64,000 bases of DNA. It comes from Bacteroides ilei (lineage in GTDB: Bacteria > Bacteroidota > Bacteroidia > Bacteroidales > Bacteroidaceae). Positions 6,905 through 15,981 of this stretch are shown here, piece after piece (positions within the stretch are counted from its first letter, which is position 1; every line of letters begins with the position of its first letter). The DNA is taken from NCBI RefSeq assembly GCF_900128495.1, contig NZ_LT635801.1, positions 3,002,691-3,066,690 of the forward strand. Direction: 5' to 3'. A program made the position numbers and the translations under genes. The notes beneath the pieces are model-generated. The model saw nothing but the letters and a program-made list of their open reading frames with translations. It had not been told where the DNA came from and made no database searches.

Positions 6905-9358
6905 ATGAAAAAGACTCTTGTATTTGTGGCGTGTTGCCTTTGTTCGGCTTTTGTCTGGGCACAGGATTTCCAGCGCACGGCAACGGGAATCAAGGCAACC
7001 GTTGCCGATAAAAAGACCGATGTGGAGGTTCAGTGGTATACTCCGAACAGTCTCCGCATACTGAAGACCCCTCAGGGAAAGACAGTAGAAAAGAAAAGCC
7101 TGTCTGTGATAGCTCTTCCAAAGGATCCGGGGATTAAAGTGACTACGGCCGACAATGAATCGGTTATAATGAAAAGTAAAAACCTGACGGTAACTTTGAA
7201 TATGCGTACCGGTGTGGTTTCTTATGCCAAATCCGACGGGAGTCTGTTGCTGAAAGAACAGGAAAACAACAAGGCTTTCACGCCGTTTGATGATGCGGGG
7301 CGTTCTACGTACACCGTTTACCAGGGGTTTACGGTAAGTCCGGAAGAAGGACTTTACGGACTGGGTCAACTGCAGAACGGACAGATGATGCAACGCAACA
7401 TGAGTAAGGTACTGGTACAAGGTAATGTAGAAGATGTCTCTCCTATTTTCCAGTCGACCAAGGGTTACGGCGTATTCTGGGACAACTATTCGGCCACTAC
7501 TTATACCGATAATGCACAGGAGACTTCGTTCAGTTCGGAAGTGGGTGAATGTATTGACTATTATTTCATGTATGGCGGTTCGGCCGACGGTGTCATTGCC
7601 GAAGTACGTACGTTGACCGGTGAAGTCCCGATGATGCCGTTGTGGAGCTATGGATTCATGCAGAGCAAGGAACGTTACAAAAGCCAGGATGAAACGGTAG
7701 GTGTCGTGAAGAAATACCGGGAACTGGGTATTCCTTTGGATTGTATCATCCAGGACTGGCAGTATTGGGGAAACAATTATTTGTGGAATGCGATGGATTT
7801 CCAGAATCCGGCTTTCAGTCGTCCGAAGGAAATGATAGACGAAGTCCATGCCATGAATGCACATATGATGATTTCTATCTGGTCATCGTTCGGGCCTGCT
7901 ACCAAACCTTATCGTGCTTTGGATAAGGAAGGTCTGCTTTTCAATATTGAAACCTGGCCGCAATCGGGAGTAGAAGGTTGGCCCCCCAATATGGATTATC
8001 CTTCTGGAGTACGTGTTTATGACGCTTATAGTTCCAAGGCACGTGACATTTATTGGAATTATTTGAATAAGGGAATTTTCCAGCTGGGTATGGACGGTTG
8101 GTGGATGGACTCTACCGAGCCGGACCATTTCAATCACAAAAAGGAGGATTTTGACCATCAGACAGCTATGGGTTCATTCCGCAGTGTCCGTAACGCATAT
8201 CCGTTAATGACGGTGGGTGGTGTCTATGACCATCAACGTGCAGAGACTGGCGACAAGCGTGCAATTATTCTGACCCGTTCCGGTTTCTTGGGCCAGCAGC
8301 GCTATGCTTCCAATGTATGGTCGGGTGATGTCCAGTCTTCATGGGATTCTTTTCGTAAGCAGGTTACGGCTGGTCTGAACTATTCCCTTACGGGTATGCC
8401 ACACTGGAATTCCGATTTGGGAGGTTTCTTTGCCGGGTCTTATAATACCAGCTGGGCTGACAACAGTGCTGTAAAGAATCCGATGTATCAGGAACTTTAT
8501 GTACGTTGGGTTCAGTTTGGTACGTTCTGTCCGATGATGCGCAGCCACGGTGCCGATGTTCCCCGTGAATTCTATTGGTATGGTAAGAAGGGTGAACCTG
8601 TCTACGATGCTTTGGTCAATGCTGTGAAACTCCGTTATGCTTTGCTCCCTTATATTTATTCCACTTCATGGGATGTTTCACATAATCGGTCTACTTTTAT
8701 GCGTGCGCTGTTCATGGATTTTTTGGGCGACAAGAAGGCGTGGAATGTGACTGATGAATACATGTTCGGGAAAGCATTTCTGGTAGCTCCGGTAGTTCAT
8801 GCACAGTATACTCCTGAACTGGTACAGAAGGATCTGAAGGAAAATGAAGGATGGGGAAGCGACAGCAAGACAGAAATAGATAAGGTTGTTGCTGCCGATT
8901 TTGCACAAGCAAAGAGTATGGACGTGTATCTGCCTGCCGGAACTCGCTGGTTCAATTATTGGACCAATGAAGTGCAGGAAGGTGGAAAAAATGTAACGGT
9001 TGAGACGACTTTGGGTCGTATTCCTCTCTTTGTCCGTGCAGGAAGTGTGGTACCGGTAGGACCGGATGTACAGTATTCGGGAGAAAAAGCATGGGATAAC
9101 CTGACTGTGTGTGTATATCCTGGTGCAGACGGTAACTTTACGCTTTATGAAGATGAGTTCGACAATTATAATTACGAAAAGGGTGCCTATACCGAGATAC
9201 CGATGACATGGGATGATTCCAAGCGTACACTGACCATCGGTTCCCGTAAAGGTGGATATACCGGAATGTTGGCTAAACGTCAGTTCGTTGTAAAGACAGC
9301 CGACGGGAAAGAAAGGACTGTAACTTATGCCGGTAAGAAAGTACAGGTGAAGCTCTGA
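6905..9358 (+). CDS. GH31 alpha-glycosidase (alpha-xylosidase/alpha-glucosidase type), secreted
   Basis: Retaining exo-alpha-glycosidase of family GH31, 817 residues, exported by a signal peptide (MKKTLVFVACCLCSAFVWA). The order is N-terminal beta-sandwich (about 20-220), (beta/alpha)8 barrel, proximal and distal beta domains, and a C-terminal DUF5110-like region. The barrel shows IIQDWQYWG and the nucleophile motif GWWMDSTEPDH (nucleophile Asp about residue 402), then ILTRSGFLGQQRYASNVWSGDV and GMPHWNSDLGGFF. I chose the ATG at 6905 because it opens the signal peptide and follows the promoter; the frame is open from 6797. Substrate (xyloside, glucoside or other) cannot be settled from motifs alone. 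It is followed by a strong hairpin terminator and is probably a single-gene unit controlled by the upstream regulator. Confidence 0.92.
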   Translation: MKKTLVFVACCLCSAFVWAQDFQRTATGIKATVADKKTDVEVQWYTPNSLRILKTPQGKTVEKKSLSVIALPKDPGIKVTTADNESVIMKSKNLTVTLNMRTGVVSYAKSDGSLLLKEQENNKAFTPFDDAGRSTYTVYQGFTVSPEEGLYGLGQLQNGQMMQRNMSKVLVQGNVEDVSPIFQSTKGYGVFWDNYSATTYTDNAQETSFSSEVGECIDYYFMYGGSADGVIAEVRTLTGEVPMMPLWSYGFMQSKERYKSQDETVGVVKKYRELGIPLDCIIQDWQYWGNNYLWNAMDFQNPAFSRPKEMIDEVHAMNAHMMISIWSSFGPATKPYRALDKEGLLFNIETWPQSGVEGWPPNMDYPSGVRVYDAYSSKARDIYWNYLNKGIFQLGMDGWWMDSTEPDHFNHKKEDFDHQTAMGSFRSVRNAYPLMTVGGVYDHQRAETGDKRAIILTRSGFLGQQRYASNVWSGDVQSSWDSFRKQVTAGLNYSLTGMPHWNSDLGGFFAGSYNTSWADNSAVKNPMYQELYVRWVQFGTFCPMMRSHGADVPREFYWYGKKGEPVYDALVNAVKLRYALLPYIYSTSWDVSHNRSTFMRALFMDFLGDKKAWNVTDEYMFGKAFLVAPVVHAQYTPELVQKDLKENEGWGSDSKTEIDKVVAADFAQAKSMDVYLPAGTRWFNYWTNEVQEGGKNVTVETTLGRIPLFVRAGSVVPVGPDVQYSGEKAWDNLTVCVYPGADGNFTLYEDEFDNYNYEKGAYTEIPMTWDDSKRTLTIGSRKGGYTGMLAKRQFVVKTADGKERTVTYAGKKVQVKL

Positions 9359-9377
9359 TTTTTTTGACCGGGTAACA

Positions 9378-9425
9378 GGAAACAGGCTGGAAAGGCTTCA
9401 TGATGAGCTTTTCCAGCCTGTTTCC
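9378..9425 (+). terminator. intrinsic terminator after GH31
   Basis: Near-perfect 20-bp stem, GGAAACAGGCTGGAAAGGCT / AGCTTTTCCAGCCTGTTTCC, with an 8-nt loop, starting 20 bp past the stop. It ends in a T-rich stretch. Confidence 0.8.
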
Positions 9426-9465
9426 TATTTGGATATAACAGAGGAACCGATAAATGAAAGTACAG

Positions 9466-9716
9466 GTTAAATACACCCCTTTTGTAATTATAATATATTG
9501 ATTTACAGTTGCTTAATTTTTAAAAAGGGTGCATTTTTCGTATCATTTACTGAGTTTGAGCCTTTTTTTACGGCATTGACATTTCAGGGAAAGTGGAATT
9601 AGAAAAGTTTTGAACGGGAAAAATGTTGGGGAGACCTGACGACATCGTTATTTTTTCCGGGCAAAGGCTCGAAGCCGGAACTCTTTCATTTCCACTATCC
9701 CCTTATAAATTTGCCG
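9466..9716. other. A+T-rich intergenic segment with inverted repeat, possible element end
   Basis: No gene is visible. Imperfect inverted repeats ACACCCCTTTT (about 9473-9483) and AAAAGGGTGC (about 9524-9533) bracket a very A+T-rich dyad (GTAATTATAATATATT...TTTAC). This is the boundary between the GH31 terminator and the mobile-element debris, so it may be an old recombination site. That reading is inference only. Confidence 0.3.
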
Positions 9717-10048
9717 TCAAAAACGTTTTGCAATAAGAGGCATGTCCTTATTCTTCACCCTCAGAATTTCATCATGGAACTCAGAAACCTTATTATACCG
9801 CCCTCTGTTCTGAACCACATTCATGGTCTCCAGTGGAACCTCGATTGTTTCTGTTTCCACTCCGTCCACCACAGCCGAGAAGATAAGTGAATTATCATCA
9901 TTGAAATATTCAATGGAAGTATGAGATGAAAGTTGGACAATTCGCCATACCTAATCTGAGTAAAAGTTGCTATCGCGGTGCCGGAAGATACCCACAGACC
10001 CCAGTTATGCATATCCCCTAAACCTTTCATAAGGGCATAAGGGCACAA
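9717..10048 (-). pseudogene. frameshifted remnant of an accessory gene
   Basis: Two overlapping minus-strand frames join into one plausible protein if a single frameshift near 9920-9940 is allowed. The upstream part reads MKGLGDMHNWGLWVSSGTA...YGELSNFHL and the downstream part reads TSIEYFNDDNSLIFSAVVDG, then VQNRGRYNKVSEFHDEILRVK and a stop at 9717-9719. The second part has acidic, protein-like composition and no stop for about 70 codons. I do not recognise the family. Neighbouring fragments suggest that it belonged to a mobile element. Confidence 0.4.
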
Positions 10049-10111
10049 TGAGCCAAGGCTTATTTATAATTGGCTGATTCACCGACAAGCTTCACACCTT
10101 CTTCTGTATAG

Positions 10112-10453
10112 TCAAAGAGATGAATGCTGGCATCTGGCATAGACATCATCTCCGTCTGTCAAACACAAGTAAACTTTCCACGCTTTTGCTTCGGCGACTT
10201 CGTCCGATGCCTTCCCCTTCTCGTCGAGGAAACCATCATTCACCAATATGGGATATAATTCTTTGTGGAATAGCCTCGTCATGCTCTTTTTGCAAGGATA
10301 TTCGCCATAGTCAATTTCGTCATCAGATGTGACAAGCGACAAAGACACTTCCACAAAGTCCTTTGTTACCTTTGGTGTGATATTTTTCAATTCTGACACA
10401 TAATCATAGTGGCAGATATAGTCCAAGGCTTCTTCAAATCTATCTTTCGTCAT
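10112..10453 (-). CDS. hypothetical 113-residue cytoplasmic protein in mobile-element debris
   Basis: Small acidic soluble protein, starting MTKDRFEEALDYICHYDYVSEL and ending near WKVYLCLTDGDDVYARCQHSSL. It has no signal peptide and no membrane segment. A consensus -7 box (10492-10499) lies 39 bp upstream of the ATG, supporting expression. It is divergent from the small genes starting at 10579. I do not recognise the family. It is flanked by pseudogene fragments, so it may be the last intact passenger of a decayed element. Confidence 0.55.
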   Translation of the reverse strand: MTKDRFEEALDYICHYDYVSELKNITPKVTKDFVEVSLSLVTSDDEIDYGEYPCKKSMTRLFHKELYPILVNDGFLDEKGKASDEVAEAKAWKVYLCLTDGDDVYARCQHSSL

Positions 10454-10491
10454 ATATACTCCCTATATTACTTGTTCATTAATGAATGAAA

Positions 10492-10499
10492 CAAAAGTA
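10492..10499 (-). promoter_or_regulatory. -7 box for the 113-residue ORF
   Basis: TACTTTTG on the minus strand (TAnnTTTG), 39 bp from the start codon at 10453. Confidence 0.5.
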
Positions 10500-10578
10500 G
10501 GCATTTTTTATCTGTTTATATGGGAACAAGATGCGATTAACAAAAATTTCATAGAAGCCGACTAAAAGTGGGACTGTC

Positions 10579-10749
10579 ATGAAAAAGGCTATTAACACAA
10601 ATTATCCTGTAAAATTTGCAAACCGACCTTTCACGACCTTATATTTGCAACCGAAACATCAAGAGCCGTTTAAGTACGCACCAACCGAGTTCCGATATTG
10701 TAACCACGGTGGTAAGACGATGTGGATTTGTCTAATAATCAAAATATAA
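10579..10749 (+). CDS. possible small protein (56 residues)
   Basis: Reads MKKAINTNYPVKFANRP, then EPFKYAPTEFRYCNHGGKTMW, ending 5 bp before the next ATG, so the two could form one translational unit. No recognisable domain. A -7-like TATATTTG lies inside it at 10640-10647, which could instead be a promoter for the downstream gene. It is short and unverified. Confidence 0.35.
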   Translation: MKKAINTNYPVKFANRPFTTLYLQPKHQEPFKYAPTEFRYCNHGGKTMWICLIIKI

Positions 10750-10754
10750 ACAAT

Positions 10755-10988
10755 ATGGATGATTTTACAATCACGGGGGAAAACCGCCCCGAATTCTCTT
10801 TTTACCAATCACTTTTTAAATATTTTGTGTTGGGACATATGGAAACGTACGATGCCAGCAAGCTGGACTGTTGGGCTTTCCATAAGTCTACAGACGAGAG
10901 GGATGACATGCCTCTTCGCATGGGAAACCTTTGTGGAGGTTATCCGTTCTCTTTTTACAGACATATTTCTCTACTTATGATTAAATAA
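10755..10988 (+). CDS. hypothetical small protein or truncated gene (77 residues)
   Basis: Starts MDDFTITGENRPEFSFYQSL and continues with DASKLDCWAFHKSTDERDD and RMGNLCGGYPFSFYRH. An in-frame start 33 bp upstream (10722) is also possible. Composition is protein-like (aromatic and acidic). It sits between a small ORF and a truncated SprT-like fragment. The abrupt hydrophobic end (ISLLMIK) may mark a frameshift or truncation. The family was not recognised. Confidence 0.4.
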   Translation: MDDFTITGENRPEFSFYQSLFKYFVLGHMETYDASKLDCWAFHKSTDERDDMPLRMGNLCGGYPFSFYRHISLLMIK

Positions 10989-11017
10989 GGCAATCCGCAA
11001 CAACGCTTGGTAAAAAA

Positions 11018-11151
11018 TGGGAAAGCTTGAAATTACAAAGAATGACTTGAAAAAACGTTTTGCGGAATACAACGATTTGTATTTTCAGAACAATAGATGC
11101 CGATTCGGTGACACTGCATGTATATTCTCTGCCTGTTTTCCCGATTTATAA
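11018..11151 (+). pseudogene. N-terminal fragment of a SprT-like protein
   Basis: The opening MGKLEITKNDLKKRFAEYND followed by LYF resembles the start of SprT-like metalloprotease-domain genes common on Bacteroides mobile elements. After about 24 codons the frame runs into sequence belonging, in another frame, to a GH115 gene, and stops at 11151. The HExxH core is missing. The join at about 11085-11090 is a deletion or insertion junction. The identification rests on a short stretch. Confidence 0.4.
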
Positions 11152-11422
11152 GGGAAGAGGTACACGCTTCGGCGTGTCGGTTGACGGGCAGCCTGTGCAG
11201 GTAACGAACAATGTGCCGGTGGAATACTCGAAGGAATGGAAAGACCATGTGCTTCAAAACGGAGTCAAGGCAACGTTTACTTTCCCGATCGACCGCAGCC
11301 GCGAGAAGCACACGCTGACTTTAAGTTGCGGAGCCCCCGACGTGATGATACAGCGCATTATCGCAGACTGGGGCGGACTGAAGCAAACGTATGTGGGGCC
11401 TGATATAAGAATCCTGAAATAG
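11087..11422 (+). pseudogene. C-terminal remnant of a GH115 alpha-glucuronidase
   Basis: About 112 codons resembling only the C-terminal beta-sandwich of GH115 xylan alpha-1,2-glucuronidases: VTLHVYSLPVFPIYKGRGTR, FGVSVDGQPVQVTNN, EEW-like SKEWKDHVLQN and the terminal IIADWGGLKQTYVGP. The family is usually 800-950 residues, so the catalytic region is entirely gone. The frame is open from 11060 (TTG) only because the upstream SprT-like fragment happens to be in phase. The next gene (GH31) starts 7 bp after its stop, showing that they were once one operon. Confidence 0.65.
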
Positions 11423-11429
11423 TCTTGCC

Positions 11430-13049
11430 ATGAAAAGGATTGTCATAGCAAGTCTGTTTGGCTTGGGCATGCTGACTGCGGTTCATGCCCAGACTCCTCC
11501 CATAACGCCCGCATGGGCGTTCAGGCACATCGTATGGGAAGACAGCCTGAACACGGAAACGGGAGCAAAGAAACTGGTCGACGGATATTTGTCAAGGGGC
11601 ATTCCGGTGGAAGCTACCATCATCGACAGCCCCTGGTCGACTGCCTACAATGACTTCAACTGGGACAAAGCGCGGTATCCCGACCCTGAAGGGATGCTTT
11701 CCTACTTCAAGCGGAAGGATGTAAAGGTCATCCTGTGGCTGACCGGCGTGGTGAACCAGAAAGGAAAGGACACTCCGCTGCAGCAGTGCGAGGCTTACGA
11801 CTATGTGCGCAGCAACAAACTGGGGATAAACGGCAGCGAACCGCACGAATGGTGGAAGGGATACGGCATTCACATCGACTTTACCAACCCGAAGGCCGTG
11901 GAATGGTGGCATACGCAGTTGGACAAAGTATTTGTTGACGGAGTATACGGATGGAAGGTCGATCAGGGCGAGTTTTGGTTCGGAGATTATCTCCAGACCA
12001 GCAAGGGAACGATGAGCAATGCCGAGTTTCCCCCGTATTATTACGATGCCATGTACGACTATACCACGGCCCGGAATCCGGAAGGAATCATCATTGCGCG
12101 TCCTTATTCCCATCAGGGAGGCTATTCCGCCAGTCCGGACAAGATGAATCTGGGATGGTGCGGCGATTTCTCGGGAGACTGGAGCGGCCTGAAGCTGCAA
12201 ATCGACAATATCTACCGGTCAGCTCTGCGCGGATATGCCTCGCCGGCCTGCGAAGTGGCGGGCTTCTTCATGCGGCGTGCCGGCAAGGAGGAATTTGTCC
12301 GCTATGCCCAGTTCGGCTGCATGACGGCCGCCATGATCAACGGCGGGGAAAACGGAGCGTTTACCAACCATCTGCCCTGGTTTCACGGACAGGATGTGGA
12401 GGATATCTACCGCTTTTGCGTGGTATTGCACGATGAACTGGTGCCTTATCTGTTCTCTACGGTTGTCGACGCGCATCTGCACGGAGGTTCGCTCCTGAAG
12501 AATGTTTCTTTTAGTGAGGAAAGCCACCAGGTGGGCGATTATATCTTTACGAAAGCCATTACTTCGGCCGGTTCCGGTCCGGTGGTCTTCCACCTTCCGT
12601 CTGAAGGAACCTGGATTGACTTCTGGACGGGCGACTCTTTTGCCCCAGACACCCGGATTTCGCGCCGGTATCCGTTGGACGAGTTCCCGCTGTTCATCCG
12701 GAAGGGGGCAATCATCCCGATGGATATCCGGTCGGGGGCAACAGGCATCGGCTGTGAAAAGCTGGAAGGCTGCCGCTCTTTCCTGATTTGTCCGAACGGC
12801 CTTTCCGCCCGCACGCTTCATCTGCCGCAGGGCGACGGTACGGAATATTACGATTGCACGGTCTCTTTTGATGAAGCTAAGGGTGAGCTCCGACTGAAAT
12901 CAGACCGTTCATCCCGCTATGCCTTTATATTGCGGAATATGCCTGCCGTGTCCTCGGTAAAGGATGCGGCCGACTGGCAGTATGATGCGGAACGGAAAGA
13001 ACTGCTGATTATTGCGGAAGGCAAGGACATCAGCTTGCAGATTGACTGA
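11430..13049 (+). CDS. GH31 family glycosidase, compact form, secreted
   Basis: Predicted exported alpha-glycosidase of 539 residues (signal peptide MKRIVIASLFGLGMLTAVHA). It consists of little more than the GH31 barrel and a short C-terminal beta domain, without the large N-terminal sandwich of the GH31 at 6.9 kb. Barrel markers are VEATIIDSPWSTAYNDFNWD, VILWLTGVVN, GVYGWKVDQGEFWFGDY (nucleophile Asp about 178), IIIARPYSH and LGWCGDFSGDW (candidate acid/base Asp about 246). The substrate is unclear; compact GH31 enzymes include alpha-galactosidases and other activities. It lies 7 bp after a truncated GH115 gene, so its original promoter was probably upstream of that gene and may be lost. Base composition is richer in G+C than the first 9 kb. 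Confidence 0.85.
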   Translation: MKRIVIASLFGLGMLTAVHAQTPPITPAWAFRHIVWEDSLNTETGAKKLVDGYLSRGIPVEATIIDSPWSTAYNDFNWDKARYPDPEGMLSYFKRKDVKVILWLTGVVNQKGKDTPLQQCEAYDYVRSNKLGINGSEPHEWWKGYGIHIDFTNPKAVEWWHTQLDKVFVDGVYGWKVDQGEFWFGDYLQTSKGTMSNAEFPPYYYDAMYDYTTARNPEGIIIARPYSHQGGYSASPDKMNLGWCGDFSGDWSGLKLQIDNIYRSALRGYASPACEVAGFFMRRAGKEEFVRYAQFGCMTAAMINGGENGAFTNHLPWFHGQDVEDIYRFCVVLHDELVPYLFSTVVDAHLHGGSLLKNVSFSEESHQVGDYIFTKAITSAGSGPVVFHLPSEGTWIDFWTGDSFAPDTRISRRYPLDEFPLFIRKGAIIPMDIRSGATGIGCEKLEGCRSFLICPNGLSARTLHLPQGDGTEYYDCTVSFDEAKGELRLKSDRSSRYAFILRNMPAVSSVKDAADWQYDAERKELLIIAEGKDISLQID

Positions 13050-13105
13050 AAACAGGAAAGAGTCTTGCTCTTGAGGGCATCCCAGAGCAAGACTCTTTTC
13101 TGTTT
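13050..13105. terminator. bidirectional terminator between GH31 and GH2
   Basis: Arms AAACAGGAAAGAGTCTTGCT (about 13050-13069) and AGCAAGACTCTTTTCTGTTT (about 13086-13105) pair almost perfectly. It begins at the GH31 stop and serves two convergent genes. Confidence 0.8.
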
Positions 13106-13198
13106 CCGTTCCGTCCGTCGGACATGAGAAAATTCTTGTTACGGTCAAAAATCTGTTCTGACCGCATCATCGCGCAGGCGGATGCTGTCCAAACCTGC

Positions 13199-15784
13199 TT
13201 AATCCAATTGTCCCAGAATTTCCACCTCGGCAAGCTTCGGCGTTACATATTTCCCGGTCTGGGGGAAGCTGAGGCGAAGATAGTGCATCTTCACCGTCTT
13301 TTCGGGTTTTATCTTGTCCGATCCGACCGGATTCTTGTTGCCTGTCTTGTCTGAGACCAGCATCCAATTCTTGTTGTCTTCTGACACTTCCACCTTATAT
13401 TGGTATCGGTCTGTAGAAGCGAACCGTATGCTGACTTCACTCAGCATCAGGGAACGTTCCGTATCAAGCGTCCAATAGACATTTTGGTCAGAACTTTCGG
13501 GTTCCCACCACGTATCAAACTTGCCGTCGGCAGCATATCCTGTGGAGTGTCCGTCAGCAGCACTGCTCGCGAATGCGGGATTGTTCAGCCCGAAGCTCTG
13601 TATCTTCCCCTTTTTCTGCAAGGAGAAAGGAACATACGGACGGTCTGCCACCTTCGGAGTGACCCCTTCTTTGTAGGCCGGTGCTCCGGTAAAAGTCAGC
13701 TTGATGCGGGCAGGCTCCAGTCCCGGTGAGGTGGCTTCGATGACGGACTCGCCTGCATAATAGGAGCGGAAGGCTATCGCCGCCTTTCCGTCCATGATGC
13801 GGATGTCGCTTCCCGCCTCGAACAGGATGCTGCCGCCGGTAGGAAACTCTCCCGGACCCGATATCAGAGTAAGTTTTACATCCGGTGAATTGCTCAGTTC
13901 CCTGCCTTCCTCGTCGAGGACTGTCACGGTCAGATGAACATCGTCTGTACCGTCGGCCTTGATATCGGTATATCGCGATGCTTCCAGTCTCAGCTTGGCC
14001 GGGGTACCCGATACGCTCCATACCGGAGGGTTGACACCGGCATAAACGTTACGGTACCAGTACCAGGAGCGCTTCGGGATGCGGAAATAGTCGATTATGC
14101 CCAGTTTGGCCATTCCTTCCCCAAAGAGGCTTCCGTGGTCGAACCCGCACCAGATGGCCTGTCCGCTCCGCCACTCCACGCCTTTCCATGCGTCATTCTT
14201 CTCCAGGTCTCCCCATCCCGGGATGTATTCGCCCGGGCGGTCGGCGTTTGTGCTCCCGTATTCCGTCACCATGCTCGGTATGGGAGGCTGCTGGAAATCG
14301 AGGATAGTGGCTCCGTCGCCGTTATATCCCACGATGTCGCCTATCAGATCAATCCGTTCTTCTCCTAACGGACGCTGTGCTCCGCCTATGCCGGCCGGTC
14401 GAGTCGGATCAAGCAGATGCGTATAGTCTACCATCCGCTTCAGCAGTTTCCTTACTCCGTCCATCGTTTCCGGTGTGGTGAAAAAAGGTTCGTTACACAT
14501 GCTCCATGCAATGATGGAAGGATGGTTTCGGTGGATGCGTATCATCTCCTCCAATTGTTGCAGGACATTTTCTTCAAAAGCATCGCAGTCTTCCTGCCGG
14601 ACGGGATAGGCGCTTGCCGTCCAATACCCGTCTTTCTTTTCTCCGGCCGTGGCCCAAAAGGGAGCTTCCGACCAGAAAAGCACGCCTTCTTCATCGCACG
14701 CCTTCGCGAATGCCGGGGAATGCGGATAATGCGAACCGCGAATCATGTCGAATCCCGCTTCCTTAACCAGAGCCACATCGCGGCGCGCGGCGGCGTCCGT
14801 TACGGCATCGCCCCATCCGGCCTGGTCTTGATGTACGTTTACTCCTTTAAAATACAGATGTTCCCCGTTCAGAAAGAAGCCGTGGTCTTTTGTCCACTCA
14901 AACCAGCGGAAGCCGAACGAAGTTTCATCCCGGTCTATCAGTTTGTCGCCTTTGAAAAGCAGACTCTCCAGCTTATACAATACCGGATGTGACGGATGCC
15001 ACAGGCAGGGATTCTCAATCTTTTCCGTCGTCTGCCTTACGGTTTGAGCCGTATTGCACTTCATCTCTATCTCTTTCTCGGCCGATGCGATAATCCGGCC
15101 GTCGGGAGACAGCACATTGGATACCAGACGGAAGTTGTCAGTATCGTTTCCCGAATGCCTGACCTCGGTTGAAACGTTCACAATCCCATATCCGCCGTTG
15201 CTCGTGTCCAGTCCGGATGTCGTGACAAACGTTCCGTACCAGTCGATGTAGGTGGACGACTTCAATACCAACCGGACATTCCGGTATATTCCCCCACTGA
15301 ATACATGTTCTCCGCCGCGCGGCGCAAGAGTCGGCTGCCATAAATTGTTTACCCGCACCGCAATCAGATTGTCTCCCACCTGCGCCGCCTCCGTTATGTC
15401 GACTGAAAATCCGGTATATCCCCCGCGATGGCGGTCGACGAACTTTCCGTTTACAAATATCTCCGCCTCCTGAAACACGCCGTCGAACTCCATAAAGATT
15501 TTTCCCGAGAGATTCTTTTCCGTAAAGGCGACATGCTTGCGATACCATCCGTATCCTGTGTAGAAATCTCTCGACATGAAGTACGGAATGCTGAAGGAAT
15601 GGGGCAGTCCGATACGCTCCCAACCGCTGTCGTCATATCCCGTCTGCTCCGCTCCCCGGCAGTCTCCGCGCATATACTTCCATTCCCGGTTCAGATTGAT
15701 GACTTCACGCGGAGAATAGGCATATCCCGCGCTGCAAATACAAAGCAGCATCAGGCAGCTTATTATAAAGAAATGATGTTTCAT
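13199..15784 (-). CDS. GH2 family beta-glycosidase with C-terminal discoidin-type domain, secreted
   Basis: Retaining exo-beta-glycosidase (beta-galactosidase, -glucuronidase or -mannosidase class), 861 residues, with signal peptide MKHHFFIISCLMLLCICSAGYA. The order is GH2 sugar-binding jelly roll (about 25-185, with FMEFDGVFQEAEIFVNGKFV), immunoglobulin-like domain (about 190-295), and TIM barrel with acid/base in IAWSMCNEPFF (Glu about 432) and nucleophile in SMVTEYGSTN (Glu about 508). A further Ig-like domain with a DUF4982-type position follows, then a C-terminal F5/8 type C fold (about 735-860, with DGKFDTWWEPESSDQNVYWTLD), probably carbohydrate binding. It is last in the fecR-susC-susD-GH2 direction, 197 bp after susD with a strong hairpin between. 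It presumably trims oligosaccharides imported by the SusCD pair. Confidence 0.92.
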   Translation of the reverse strand: MKHHFFIISCLMLLCICSAGYAYSPREVINLNREWKYMRGDCRGAEQTGYDDSGWERIGLPHSFSIPYFMSRDFYTGYGWYRKHVAFTEKNLSGKIFMEFDGVFQEAEIFVNGKFVDRHRGGYTGFSVDITEAAQVGDNLIAVRVNNLWQPTLAPRGGEHVFSGGIYRNVRLVLKSSTYIDWYGTFVTTSGLDTSNGGYGIVNVSTEVRHSGNDTDNFRLVSNVLSPDGRIIASAEKEIEMKCNTAQTVRQTTEKIENPCLWHPSHPVLYKLESLLFKGDKLIDRDETSFGFRWFEWTKDHGFFLNGEHLYFKGVNVHQDQAGWGDAVTDAAARRDVALVKEAGFDMIRGSHYPHSPAFAKACDEEGVLFWSEAPFWATAGEKKDGYWTASAYPVRQEDCDAFEENVLQQLEEMIRIHRNHPSIIAWSMCNEPFFTTPETMDGVRKLLKRMVDYTHLLDPTRPAGIGGAQRPLGEERIDLIGDIVGYNGDGATILDFQQPPIPSMVTEYGSTNADRPGEYIPGWGDLEKNDAWKGVEWRSGQAIWCGFDHGSLFGEGMAKLGIIDYFRIPKRSWYWYRNVYAGVNPPVWSVSGTPAKLRLEASRYTDIKADGTDDVHLTVTVLDEEGRELSNSPDVKLTLISGPGEFPTGGSILFEAGSDIRIMDGKAAIAFRSYYAGESVIEATSPGLEPARIKLTFTGAPAYKEGVTPKVADRPYVPFSLQKKGKIQSFGLNNPAFASSAADGHSTGYAADGKFDTWWEPESSDQNVYWTLDTERSLMLSEVSIRFASTDRYQYKVEVSEDNKNWMLVSDKTGNKNPVGSDKIKPEKTVKMHYLRLSFPQTGKYVTPKLAEVEILGQLD

Positions 15785-15857
15785 ATATATCCTTTTTTAT
15801 AGGGGTGATTAATCCGTTTCTGCTTAAATTGTGGCAATCTTCTTTCTTTCTCGGCAG

Positions 15858-15913
15858 CGAAGCAAAGAAATCCGTGAAGCATCCGTATGAATGTACACAA
15901 TTTCTTTGCTTCG
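15858..15913. repeat. perfect 14-bp inverted repeat between susD and GH2
   Basis: CGAAGCAAAGAAAT (15858-15871) and ATTTCTTTGCTTCG (15900-15913), loop 28 nt. In the transcript direction no U-tract follows, so it is more likely an intercistronic mRNA element (processing, stability or partial attenuation) than a full terminator. Confidence 0.55.
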
Positions 15914-15981
15914 AACCTCATCAAAAAAAGATTAATGTATAATATTTAGCAACTAATACTTATTGTTAATGTTTTTTGCAC

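Noticed and set aside
10112..10988. Toxin-antitoxin pair made of the 113-residue gene and the small divergent genes
   Set aside because: The genes are divergent and no toxin or antitoxin motif is visible; the surrounding fragments fit mobile-element decay better.
11951..12436. 161-codon overlapping plus-strand frame within the compact GH31 gene
   Set aside because: Arginine/glycine-rich out-of-phase reading of a G+C-richer gene; no independent start signals.
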